26,891 bases of DNA from JBEBXQ01 sp040391535 (GTDB lineage: Bacteria; Bacteroidota; Bacteroidia; Cytophagales; Spirosomataceae), in NCBI GenBank assembly GCA_040391535.1, contig JBEBXQ010000062.1, positions 1 to 26,891 of the forward strand. Direction: 5' to 3'. Positions 1 through 7,813 of the stretch are shown piece by piece. The translations under genes were made by a program, and so were the position numbers. The stretch's first letter is position 1, and each line of letters begins with the position of its first letter. Below the pieces are notes generated by a model, which did no database searches, was not told the origin of the DNA, and saw nothing but the letters and a program-made list of their open reading frames with translations.

Positions 1-1660
1 ATCCTTTGTATTTGAAAATAATGTTGACAAATGTCCTGAATTAAGTGACGCCCTGAAAACGCAATACAAGGCAGAAGTAAAATTCCTCAGGGGTTTTTAC
101 TACTGGACAATTCTGAAACAATATGGCCCTGCCGTACTGATCAGGGAAGAATTACCTGTTGATTATGACTGGAACAGTATTCCCAGATCGTCTTATGACG
201 AGTGTGTGGATTACATTGCAGCCTTGATGGACGAAGCAGAAGCTGATCTTCCGTTGCATTGGCAGAACGACCGCCAGTGGCTGGGTAAGCCTACCAAAAT
301 GGCCTGTAAAGCAGTAAAAGCGGAAGCCTATCTGTTTGCAGCAAGCCCTCAGTGGAACGGTAACAAGGAGTATGCCGGTTTCCGGAATCATGACAACATC
401 CCGCTGACCAATACCAGTTATGATGAGTCACGCTGGAAGCGGGCGGCAGACGCTGCTTATGCGATCATTCAGATCGCGGAGAGTAATCCGGCAGTAAATA
501 TCAAACTGTACAAAAACCATGAAAACGGTGATGGTGCCGTATTTAACCCCTACAAGTCTGTACGGGACGTACTGTTAAAGCGCTGGAACAGTGAGATTAT
601 TTTTGGCCGGGCCGGCTTTGACCAGAATGCCTGGGAAGTGCATGCTTCTCCCGGAACCTATAACCTGGGAGGGATTGCTCCTACCCAACGGGTGGTAGAT
701 GCCTTTATGATGAAAAACGGGAAAGGTATTTTCGATCGGGAATCCGGCTACATGGAAGAGGGTTTCGCTGAAGAAGGATATGAGAACTGGAATCCGCAGA
801 ACCTTGACCTGCAGGCTGACCGCACCAAAATGATCGAACTCATCCGCAGCGGGGATGCCTGGGGCCACTGGCCCGGAGACTGGAATATGTATGCCAACCG
901 GGAACCGCGTTTTTATGCCTTTATCCTGTACAACAACCGCCCTATCCCTCAGCTGCCGCCGGATATTGACAAAAGAGACTACTTTTCGACCAGAAATTCT
1001 GTGGTAAATCAGCAGGACGGGTATGGCCGGGCCGAATTTTACTACGGCGGATTTTCAAGAGGGTCCGGAGCTTCTACCTTTTATCCCCGGACAGGGTACC
1101 TGGTGCTGAAAAACGTGGATCCTCAAAGTAACATGAGAGACCGGGTTTATGTGAATGTCGGGCGGCAGTTTACCTATTACCGGTACGCTGCTGTTTTGCT
1201 GGATTATATCGAGGCTTTAAATGAATATGATCCGGGTAATCCTGATATTGAGAAATACTGGAATATGATCCGTGAAAGAGCCGGTATCCCAGCCATCTTT
1301 ACCTCAAATCCCGAAATCAAGGGAAACAAGAACCTTCAAAGGGAGAGAATCCTGAAAGAAAGACAGGTGGAACTCTGCTTTGAAGGAGACCGCTATCATG
1401 TGACACGCCGAAGATGGCTTTCGCATACTCCTGATACCGGCACCGCAGACGACTACAAGCGTCAGTATGGTGATGGCGGACGTTTCTGGGGCATGGATAT
1501 CAATGCCGGTGTTCCCAATACCAACAGTTTTAAGTTCACGGGATTCTATAAAAGAGTAGCGTTTGAAACCCGGGTTTATGACTGGAAAAATGCGCTCTTC
1601 CCAATACCTCAGTCAGAGATTGATAAAAATCCGCAGCTTGTACAGAATCCGGGTTGGTAA
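1..1660 (+). CDS. SusD/RagB family nutrient-binding lipoprotein (5' end outside window)
   Basis: The reading frame is open from base 2 with no stop, so the N-terminus, including the expected lipoprotein signal, lies before the window. About 552 residues are visible. SusD proteins are outer-membrane surface lipoproteins that cap a SusC TonB-dependent transporter and bind oligosaccharides. Seen here: the TPR-like N-terminal signature (KAEVKFLRGFYYWTILKQYG followed by PAVLI) near bases 75-140, a tyrosine/tryptophan-rich middle, the helical FTYYRYAAVLLDYIEALNE segment, an RERAGIPAI segment, and the family-typical C-terminus LFPIPQSEIDKNPQLVQNPG. A GTG at 206 is only an internal codon. The partner susC gene is presumably just upstream, outside the window. 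The downstream DUF1735/DUF4361 gene starts 18 bp after the stop, suggesting one operon. The substrate cannot be read from the sequence. Confidence 0.95.
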   Translation, partial: SFVFENNVDKCPELSDALKTQYKAEVKFLRGFYYWTILKQYGPAVLIREELPVDYDWNSIPRSSYDECVDYIAALMDEAEADLPLHWQNDRQWLGKPTKMACKAVKAEAYLFAASPQWNGNKEYAGFRNHDNIPLTNTSYDESRWKRAADAAYAIIQIAESNPAVNIKLYKNHENGDGAVFNPYKSVRDVLLKRWNSEIIFGRAGFDQNAWEVHASPGTYNLGGIAPTQRVVDAFMMKNGKGIFDRESGYMEEGFAEEGYENWNPQNLDLQADRTKMIELIRSGDAWGHWPGDWNMYANREPRFYAFILYNNRPIPQLPPDIDKRDYFSTRNSVVNQQDGYGRAEFYYGGFSRGSGASTFYPRTGYLVLKNVDPQSNMRDRVYVNVGRQFTYYRYAAVLLDYIEALNEYDPGNPDIEKYWNMIRERAGIPAIFTSNPEIKGNKNLQRERILKERQVELCFEGDRYHVTRRRWLSHTPDTGTADDYKRQYGDGGRFWGMDINAGVPNTNSFKFTGFYKRVAFETRVYDWKNALFPIPQSEIDKNPQLVQNPGW

Positions 1661-1678
1661 CCTTTTAACATTTATTCC

Positions 1679-2521
1679 ATGAGATACTTCAATCGTTATA
1701 TAAAATTTATTGTCGTGGTACTGGCAACCGGGGTTATTTCCTGCGAAACCGGGCTCTCAACGATATCGGTCCCGGCCAGGATATACCTGCCTCAGGCAGA
1801 ACAAATGGAAATTATACCATTACTCGGGGAATCAGCTTATGCATTGCAGGTATACAAATCCGGTATCAACCAGGATGCCTCTGCCAGTGTAACAGCTTCC
1901 GTGGATGTAGCAGAATCCGGTGCCTTCATTGAAGCCCACCCTGAATTTTCGCTGTTACCTGAACACCATTATTCCCTTCCGTCAGCTCAAATCAGTTTTG
2001 GTAAAGGAGAGGAAAGCAAGCCGCTTATTATCCGTTTTCATCGGATTGATGAATCGCTCTCTGATACCAGCTATGTACTGCCTGTCAGGCTTCAGGATGT
2101 AACCGGCGGAGCTGAACTTGCTGAAAATAAGCGTCTGGTATTTCTTACCGTAAAGCGCTTCCGGAATCCATACGAAGGCCCATACCGCATTTACGGCTCT
2201 GCAATTCCCCAAAACGGCATTTCACGTAAAATTGAGATGGTTGCCAATGCCTATTCTGTCTCTCCGGATGCCGTGACGATTCAGGGACCTGAGGATAACA
2301 TGAAACTGCAGCTCACTGTTAGTGATGGCAAAGTATTGATCAGTGCGGCCCCCGGTTCAGAAGATTACCGGATACAGCATACACCGGGAACCGAAAGTAC
2401 CTATTCCGGCGAATTTGATACTGATTATCAAAGAAATACCGGCAGGTTCATCCTTCACTATTCGTATACTTTAAATGAACAGGTGGTGAATGTTGTTGCG
2501 GAAATGAACTTCTGGTTATAA
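1679..2521 (+). CDS. DUF1735/DUF4361 surface lipoprotein of the SusD locus
   Basis: A 280-residue protein with a lipoprotein signal: basic start, hydrophobic stretch and lipobox-like VISC with Cys22. The N-terminal half (about residues 28-150, containing ISVPARIYLPQAEQ) looks like DUF1735, and the C-terminal half (from FRNPYEGPYRIYG onward, about 160-280) like DUF4361/BT_3044-type C-terminal domains. In polysaccharide-utilisation loci such proteins follow susC/susD and are thought to be accessory glycan-binding proteins on the cell surface; no enzyme motif is visible. It begins 18 bp after the susD stop, so co-transcription is likely. Family assignment comes from domain order and context; the ligand is unknown. 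Confidence 0.8.
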   Translation: MRYFNRYIKFIVVVLATGVISCETGLSTISVPARIYLPQAEQMEIIPLLGESAYALQVYKSGINQDASASVTASVDVAESGAFIEAHPEFSLLPEHHYSLPSAQISFGKGEESKPLIIRFHRIDESLSDTSYVLPVRLQDVTGGAELAENKRLVFLTVKRFRNPYEGPYRIYGSAIPQNGISRKIEMVANAYSVSPDAVTIQGPEDNMKLQLTVSDGKVLISAAPGSEDYRIQHTPGTESTYSGEFDTDYQRNTGRFILHYSYTLNEQVVNVVAEMNFWL

Positions 2522-2675
2522 AACTTTTATTTCAACTACAGATCCCCTTTTTTCCTGCCGCTTCTTTATTTTGAGACTGCTTCAGACAGGGGGATCACTT
2601 TCATGGAAAGGAATTTTGCTGAACTCCTAGAGACTTCCGTTTTAACAGGCTTTTAATTACAAAACAATTCTCATC
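2522..2675 (+). other. Gap with long-loop inverted repeat between lipoprotein and DUF4855 genes
   Basis: A 154-bp non-coding gap. It contains an exact 7-bp inverted repeat, GATCCCC at 2541-2547 and GGGGATC at 2590-2596, around a 42-nt loop. This may be a weak terminator or mRNA structure between the second and third genes of the locus. No exact TAnnTTTG promoter element was found. Confidence 0.3.
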
Positions 2676-3755
2676 TTGAAAATCAACATTTTACTTCTGG
2701 CCTGCCTGCTGTACATTTTCAGCAGCCATACCACCCGTGCGCAATATGGTAAAACCAGTATTGCAGACCTTGTTCTTATTTATCAGGGCGGAGTGCACCG
2801 GCCTATGGAATGGACCAAAGACCAGTTTGTTCCTTACGTAGTCCACAAAAACATGAAAGGTGAAAAAAACTGGCTTTTTGATGGCTTTCTTTTTCTGGAA
2901 TTCAAAGATGGTAAAGGCCGGAATTATGCCCCCGGATACGATAAGCTCAATGCCCGCCGGCAGGAATGGGAATGGCTGCTGGACAGGAAGTTTGAAAAAG
3001 GAAAAGCTTTTGATGCCCTCAATGAATGCATAGCCGATCAGAAAAAAATCATGGGCAAGCCTGGTTTTAAACATAAACTGGTGGTGGGTTTACCTTCTCC
3101 GATCCTGAACCAGCATGACTGGGGAGAGCTCAATGGCAAAGCCCTTGATTTCAGTAAACCCGAGGATAGATTAACAGCCGGGAAATGGTATATAGACCGG
3201 TTTTTAGAGCGTTATCAGCGGGCCGGTTACGAGCATCTGGAACTGGATGGTTTTTACTGGGTCGACGAAGATGTCAGGGGATGTGCTGATATTCTGGAAC
3301 CGCTGGGAAATTATATACGGTCGAAGAAACTGAAATTCTGCTGGATTCCTTACTGGAAAGCCCAGGGGTACGATCAATGGAAAGAATATAAGTTTGACTT
3401 TGCATGGATACAGCCCAATCATTTCTTTAACAAAGAAATCAGCAATGATCGTATTGATCAGGCCACGGCCTTTGGTTACAGGCATAATATGGGAATGGAA
3501 ATGGAGTTTGACGCACGGGCACTGGCAGATAACAAAGCCGGTATGCGTGACCGCCTGGAAAGTTATATTAAGGGCTTTGAAAAACATCATGTATTCAGAG
3601 ATGCTTCTATTGCCTATTACGAAGGAGGAAACGGAATTTATCTGTTTTCAAAATCAACCAATCCCCTCGACAAGGAATTAATGGATAAGCTGGCTGCGCA
3701 TATCGTTGAGCGAAAAAACAAAAAATTCATGAAATCGCTCAGGAAAGGCAAATAA
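2676..3755 (+). CDS. Secreted DUF4855 family protein in SusD locus
   Basis: A 359-residue protein with a Sec signal peptide (hydrophobic residues 4-17, probable cleavage after TTRAQ). It resembles the DUF4855 family, often found beside SusC/SusD genes. Recognisable blocks are WLFDGFLFLEFKDGKG (about residues 66-81), HLELDGFYWVDED (187-199), WIPYWKAQGYDQWKEYKFDF and the following QPNHFF, and MGMEMEFD near residue 270. The layout of acidic residues at predicted strand ends (D191, E272/D274 region) resembles a TIM-barrel glycoside hydrolase, but a catalytic role is inference. The start is a TTG at 2676: the frame is closed by a TAA at 2643 and has no ATG between, and TTG gives a complete signal peptide. 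It is the third gene of the locus and ends before a strong hairpin. Confidence 0.75.
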   Translation: MKINILLLACLLYIFSSHTTRAQYGKTSIADLVLIYQGGVHRPMEWTKDQFVPYVVHKNMKGEKNWLFDGFLFLEFKDGKGRNYAPGYDKLNARRQEWEWLLDRKFEKGKAFDALNECIADQKKIMGKPGFKHKLVVGLPSPILNQHDWGELNGKALDFSKPEDRLTAGKWYIDRFLERYQRAGYEHLELDGFYWVDEDVRGCADILEPLGNYIRSKKLKFCWIPYWKAQGYDQWKEYKFDFAWIQPNHFFNKEISNDRIDQATAFGYRHNMGMEMEFDARALADNKAGMRDRLESYIKGFEKHHVFRDASIAYYEGGNGIYLFSKSTNPLDKELMDKLAAHIVERKNKKFMKSLRKGK

Positions 3756-3771
3756 CCGTAAGTATTTTTCA

Positions 3772-3803
3772 GCAAACAGCCCGGATCGCTTCGGGCTGTT
3801 TGC
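3772..3803. terminator. Perfect 12-bp hairpin between convergent genes
   Basis: GCAAACAGCCCG (3772-3783) and its exact reverse complement (3792-3803) enclose an 8-nt loop. The hairpin lies 16 bp after the DUF4855 stop and 8 bp before the galU stop on the other strand, so it can serve as a bidirectional terminator. There is no clear T-tract on either side, so the call rests on the stem and the convergent position. Confidence 0.75.
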
Positions 3804-3811
3804 CTATTATA

Positions 3812-4681
3812 TCATCTGGTTTTTTCCAGAATTTCTTCCAGAAATGCTCTGAAAGGTGCGGCAAATTCTTTCCGCTTCAATGCAAATTCAACCGTCGTTT
3901 TCAGGAAATCCAGCTTATTCCCGATATCATGGCGCTGCCCTTCAATAAGGTGAGAGTAAATGTTTTCCTTTTTGAGTAATAACAAAAGTGAATCTGTCAG
4001 CTGAATTTCATTGTTTTTACCTTTTTCGGTTTGTTCAATCGCCTGAAAAATCCCCGGTGACAAAATATAACGACCGGCAATAGCCAGGTTAGAAGGAGCC
4101 GATTCAATCGCAGGTTTTTCAATCAGGGTCTGTAGCTCCCGGATAGTATCGCTCAGGACCGTTCCGCCGATAATTCCATAACGGTTTACTTTATCAGCCG
4201 GCACGGGCTCAACTGCAATCACCGACCCGCCAAACTGTTCGAAAGTATCGACCAGCTGCTGGGTTACCGGAATCACAGAATCCATAATAGTATCGCCCAG
4301 GAGCACCGCAAACGGCTCATCACCTACATGGTGGCGTGCATAATAAATAGCGTCTCCAAGTCCGTTTGCTTCCTTCTGCCTTACAAAATGCACATTGGCC
4401 ATATCCGCCAGGCGCCGCATTTCATTAAACCATATCTGATCTTCTTTTTCTTCCAGCCTTGCTTCCAGCTCATAATTACGATCGAAATGATCTTCAATGG
4501 AGCGCTTTCCCTTACCCGAAATAATCAGAATATCCTCAATTCCTGAATCAACGGCTTCCTGCACCACATACTGAATGGTAGGAATATCGATAATCGGAAG
4601 CATTTCTTTTGGCATCGATTTGGTTGCAGGCAGGAAACGCGTTCCAAGCCCTGCAGCCGGTATTACAGCTTTACGAATCAT
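3812..4681 (-). CDS. galU: UTP--glucose-1-phosphate uridylyltransferase (GalU type)
   Basis: A cytosolic 289-residue nucleotidyltransferase of normal GalU length. It is expected to join a sugar 1-phosphate and UTP into a UDP-sugar plus pyrophosphate; UDP-glucose feeds cell-surface polysaccharide synthesis. Seen: the N-terminal nucleotide-binding signature IPAAGLGTRFLPATKSMPKE (residues 7-26), GLGDAIYYA with LLGDT in the middle, EPVPADKVNRYGII, and the C-terminal HDIGNKLDFL. ATG start. The upstream gene on the same strand is a glucuronokinase-like GHMP kinase 44 bp away, suggesting an operon in which the kinase supplies the sugar 1-phosphate. The enzyme could therefore act on glucuronate 1-phosphate as well as, or instead of, glucose 1-phosphate; sequence alone does not settle this. 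Confidence 0.93.
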   Translation of the reverse strand: MIRKAVIPAAGLGTRFLPATKSMPKEMLPIIDIPTIQYVVQEAVDSGIEDILIISGKGKRSIEDHFDRNYELEARLEEKEDQIWFNEMRRLADMANVHFVRQKEANGLGDAIYYARHHVGDEPFAVLLGDTIMDSVIPVTQQLVDTFEQFGGSVIAVEPVPADKVNRYGIIGGTVLSDTIRELQTLIEKPAIESAPSNLAIAGRYILSPGIFQAIEQTEKGKNNEIQLTDSLLLLLKKENIYSHLIEGQRHDIGNKLDFLKTTVEFALKRKEFAAPFRAFLEEILEKTR

Positions 4682-4725
4682 TCTGTGTATTTCTTTTTAA
4701 ATCAATTAATCATTTAAGCAGCCCT

Positions 4726-5721
4726 TTATTCAATATAGGGTTTAATAACCCTGGCATTCAGTTTTTTCAATTGTATAAAAAGCCTGTTGAGCATCTCATC
4801 ATCTTTATAGGTGCCGATGATTGTTCCGCCTGAACCGGCAAATTTGGCAGACGCTCCACAAGCCCTGGCGGCATGTACCAGACTCATGTTGCTATCCGTA
4901 ATATTATAAATTTTACACCGCAGGTCGAAGTTCAGGTTCATCAGCTCATGCAGTTCCTGAGGTTTGCCGCTTTCGAGCAATGCTTTTGCCTCTTTGGCAA
5001 GATTTCCGATCTGCGCCAACACCTCCATCACATGCTCTTCACCTCTGTCATAGCGCGCTCTTACATCATTATGCACTTTTCCTGAAACCTTACTGAGATT
5101 TGTATTATAAGCTATGTACAGCTTCGGAAGCATCCGTGGATCAAGCCTTTCGTAAATTCCATAGCCGTTCTGCTGCAAATGTGCTTTATCAAAATCCATG
5201 TAAACACAGCCTTCATAACTCTGAATGACCCGATCCTGCAAACCGGCCGTTATACCCAGTTCTTCGGTTTCGGCCGTCATCACCAGTTGCGGAAGGATAT
5301 GCAGGGGAATTTCAACATTATAAAATTTCATTAAGGCCCTGAAAATAGCCACCACAATAGCACTTGAACCCGACATCCCCACCTGACGGGGAATAGAAGA
5401 GCGGTAACGAACGGTGAAGTTTTTATTGGGCAGCTTGATTCCTTCTGTATTACAGTAATCCAGAAATTTTTTGATACTGGCTTTGATCAGCGGAATTCCA
5501 CCGTTATAACCCAGCAGGCTCACCGACTCGGTCAGATGATAAATACTTTTGAAGGTACTTCCATCCTGAGGCTGGGCTTCGATTACCAGCTCAGGTGATT
5601 CATAAAGGGATATGGAAGCTCCGAAATTACGTACTGATATGGAAATCGTTTTGCCAAAAAAACCGTCGGATGGATTGCCTAATAAACCTGCTCTGGCATA
5701 GGCTCTGGATTCAATTATCAA
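4726..5721 (-). CDS. GHMP kinase, glucuronokinase-like
   Basis: A 331-residue cytosolic GHMP-superfamily sugar/metabolite kinase. Seen: N-terminal RAYARAGLLGNPSDGFFGKT (about residues 6-25), the ATP-binding loop IPRQVGMSGSSAIV (about 109-122), AGLQDRVIQSYEGCVYMDF in the middle, and the C-terminal glycine-rich motif AKFAGSGGTIIG. The opening motif, the GLQDRV block, SGKVH and LMNLNFDLR closely resemble, as I recall it, plant glucuronokinase, which phosphorylates D-glucuronate at C1. This is more specific than a generic mevalonate- or galactokinase-type assignment. The start is TTG at 5721: an in-frame stop lies 13-15 bp upstream and no ATG intervenes. A -7 promoter match lies about 28 bp upstream. 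galU follows after 44 bp. Confidence 0.78.
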   Translation of the reverse strand: MIIESRAYARAGLLGNPSDGFFGKTISISVRNFGASISLYESPELVIEAQPQDGSTFKSIYHLTESVSLLGYNGGIPLIKASIKKFLDYCNTEGIKLPNKNFTVRYRSSIPRQVGMSGSSAIVVAIFRALMKFYNVEIPLHILPQLVMTAETEELGITAGLQDRVIQSYEGCVYMDFDKAHLQQNGYGIYERLDPRMLPKLYIAYNTNLSKVSGKVHNDVRARYDRGEEHVMEVLAQIGNLAKEAKALLESGKPQELHELMNLNFDLRCKIYNITDSNMSLVHAARACGASAKFAGSGGTIIGTYKDDEMLNRLFIQLKKLNARVIKPYIE

Positions 5722-5748
5722 TGTGAATATTTTTTAGTAAGGATATTA

Positions 5749-5756
5749 CAAATATA
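5749..5756 (-). promoter_or_regulatory. Bacteroidota -7 element for kinase-galU operon
   Basis: On the minus strand this reads TATATTTG, an exact match to TAnnTTTG. It ends 28 bp before the TTG start of the kinase, implying a 5' leader of about 20 nt. No TTTG at the usual -33 spacing was found. Confidence 0.45.
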
Positions 5757-5926
5757 AAAGGCATGTTTGGAAATTCCGTACATCGGGCAAATCAATTCCA
5801 CAGCCGGCTCAGGAAAAATACGGAAATCTGAATAAGATTATAACAACCTGTTCATAACCATCCGTTGTATATCCCAAAAGGGCTCACGATCTTTCAGCTA
5901 CTTATCCGCAACTGAAGTCAGCCGGC

Positions 5927-7603
5927 CTACACCCAGGCGACTCTGACCACCTTACTGTGAATACCCATATCAGCAAAAGCTTCCAGCCACCGGAGCTGGC
6001 GGGCTGACAGGTGGTCCGTAGGAGACTTTACTTCCACCAGCATATATTCGTCCTCTTTCCATATCAGCAGATCCGGAAAGCCACGGGCATTTTCACGCAA
6101 ATTAACAGCCATCTCCATCAGAATCGTTTTCAGATGCTCCAGCGGAACGACCTCCGCAATTTTCAGGGCAGCCATCAGCACTTCTTCGAACCAGCTTACC
6201 ATGACATTGGTAATCCCGTTTTTATCGTGCCAAACCTGGTATAAATGGCTGATCAGCACTGCGGGGGTATGCATCGTTTCAAGCCTTTCTGCAAGCTGCT
6301 CACGCCGGCGGATATAGAAATCGGGCTGAAAAAAATCAGACGGAATCCGCTGCAAAGGGTGGTGGATGGCCTGTACATTGGTATCATAGATAATATCCCA
6401 GAAAAGCAGTCCGAAAACGGCCCGCCAGGGTTCATTTTCACTAAACACCGCATGATATCCCTGCTGAAGATAGTAATTAATAACACCGTATTCCACCTGA
6501 TAACGGTAGGCCACTTCAATATCCAGCGTTTCGGCCTGGTTCAGCAGGCGGGTGGTACTTTTCACTACTTTTTTCTTACTCGAGCGGATTCTTTCCAGAA
6601 AATCAATTCCGAAATACCTTTCATCTGAATTCTGCGGATCAGCCAGCATCAGCTCACTCAGCGCTCTTGCCTCTTCCTCCAACCCCAGTTTATGCAACAG
6701 GCGCGCCCTGCGCTCCCTTGCGGGCGGCTGGTCCGTCAGCTGATACACTGTAAGTGCCTGTTCCTGCAGCTTTGATCTTTCCAGCCATGCGCCCACTTTC
6801 AGTACCAGGCTGTAATACGCCGGCAAGGCAATCTCACTCAGATGCTCTGCTGTACCAATCTGCCAGTTCATAAACCAGTCGTATACTTCTTCTGACGGCA
6901 ATTCCTTTTTATGCTGTTCAAAATACTCGGCCTGCAGCGAAATCATAAAGCGGTCTTCAGCTTCTTTGCGCGTGCTAAAGCGTACGCTGAGTTTATCTTC
7001 GTCAAAATTCTGAAAACGGACATGTCCGAGATCCCGGATCACAAATTCCGTCATGTCGTCATGACGGTTTCCGAAAAACAGGAATTTCAGCATCATAACC
7101 TCCTCTCCCCTTGCAGGCATAATGATCTGGTCAGAAATGCAGGTAAATACCTGCTCAAAACGATAGGCATAATGCAGCCAGCGAACCAGATCAGGCTTTT
7201 TAACCGAGCCGGGAGGGCAGAGATCCTTATCCAGCACACGGGCTATGGAGAGCAATTCAGGTTTGGTAAATAAGGCAAGAAAATCTTCATAATCCACAGT
7301 ACTGTCGCTGCTAATCTCATGAATAAAACCAGCTTCCGATAACTCACGCAGCGGGCCGTCCAGCGCACCGATTTCTTCGTAAGACAAAGCGGAAAACTTA
7401 AAGAAACGCGCATGACGATTACTCAGCCTGACATAGAGGCAGCGGGCATTTTCAGATAAATCCCGGAACTTCCGCAGAAACTCCATCTCACGTTCAGTCA
7501 GAATATTACCATACATGGACTGCACAAATGATAGCAGGTATTCAAAGTAAGTGAGGTAATATTTAGGCGGTAAAATGATGGTATTATTACGTTGCTCTTC
7601 CAC
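5927..7603 (-). CDS. FAN1-type structure-specific nuclease (VRR-NUC domain)
   Basis: A 558-residue protein, about the length of bacterial FAN1 such as that of Pseudomonas aeruginosa. FAN1 is a flap/5'-exo nuclease acting on interstrand crosslinks and branched DNA. Seen: the VRR-NUC nuclease core at the very C-terminus with GFPDLL (D511), LVEVKSPTDHLSARQL (E524-V-K526) and RWL, the PD-(D/E)XK catalytic set; a SAP-like region near residues 105-145 (LFTKPELLSIARVLD, PDLVRWL); and a middle helical region like the FAN1 TPR part (ALTVYQLTD, RRARLLHKLGLEEEARAL). The start is GTG at 7603; no upstream in-frame ATG was found and a TAnnTTTG element lies about 70 bp upstream. It stands alone, divergent from pgk and 205 bp before the kinase gene, with no other repair gene nearby. 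Confidence 0.88.
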   Translation of the reverse strand: MEEQRNNTIILPPKYYLTYFEYLLSFVQSMYGNILTEREMEFLRKFRDLSENARCLYVRLSNRHARFFKFSALSYEEIGALDGPLRELSEAGFIHEISSDSTVDYEDFLALFTKPELLSIARVLDKDLCPPGSVKKPDLVRWLHYAYRFEQVFTCISDQIIMPARGEEVMMLKFLFFGNRHDDMTEFVIRDLGHVRFQNFDEDKLSVRFSTRKEAEDRFMISLQAEYFEQHKKELPSEEVYDWFMNWQIGTAEHLSEIALPAYYSLVLKVGAWLERSKLQEQALTVYQLTDQPPARERRARLLHKLGLEEEARALSELMLADPQNSDERYFGIDFLERIRSSKKKVVKSTTRLLNQAETLDIEVAYRYQVEYGVINYYLQQGYHAVFSENEPWRAVFGLLFWDIIYDTNVQAIHHPLQRIPSDFFQPDFYIRRREQLAERLETMHTPAVLISHLYQVWHDKNGITNVMVSWFEEVLMAALKIAEVVPLEHLKTILMEMAVNLRENARGFPDLLIWKEDEYMLVEVKSPTDHLSARQLRWLEAFADMGIHSKVVRVAWV

Positions 7604-7674
7604 TGATCCGATCCGGTAAATTGTGATTATATTAACATTAACAAGCCGCTCTTCTGATGGGTTTCAGCTATACC

Positions 7675-7682
7675 CAAAAATA
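7675..7682 (-). promoter_or_regulatory. -7 element for FAN1-type nuclease
   Basis: On the minus strand this reads TATTTTTG, matching TAnnTTTG. It sits 72 bp upstream of the GTG start, in the divergent gap shared with pgk. No good -33 TTTG was seen. Confidence 0.35.
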
Positions 7683-7774
7683 TAAAATAGAATGAATATC
7701 ATTAAAATTAGAATAAAAACAATCCTGCATGGTAATAATCAAGAATATTTATGGAGTTTTGAATAGAATTCGTT

Positions 7775-7782
7775 TACATTTG
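7775..7782 (+). promoter_or_regulatory. -7 element for pgk
   Basis: TACATTTG matches the Bacteroidota -7 consensus exactly and lies 32 bp before the pgk ATG. A TTTG at 7758-7761 is only 13 bp upstream, shorter than the usual 19-21 bp, so the -33 element is uncertain. The surrounding DNA is very AT-rich, as expected of a strong promoter region. Confidence 0.5.
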
Positions 7783-7813
7783 TTTTCTTACTAAAATTAT
7801 ACAGCCCATATAC

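Noticed and set aside
4726..5721. Mevalonate kinase or galactokinase
   Set aside because: The general GHMP motifs fit, but the N-terminal and GLQDRV blocks resemble glucuronokinase more closely, and no mevalonate pathway gene is nearby.
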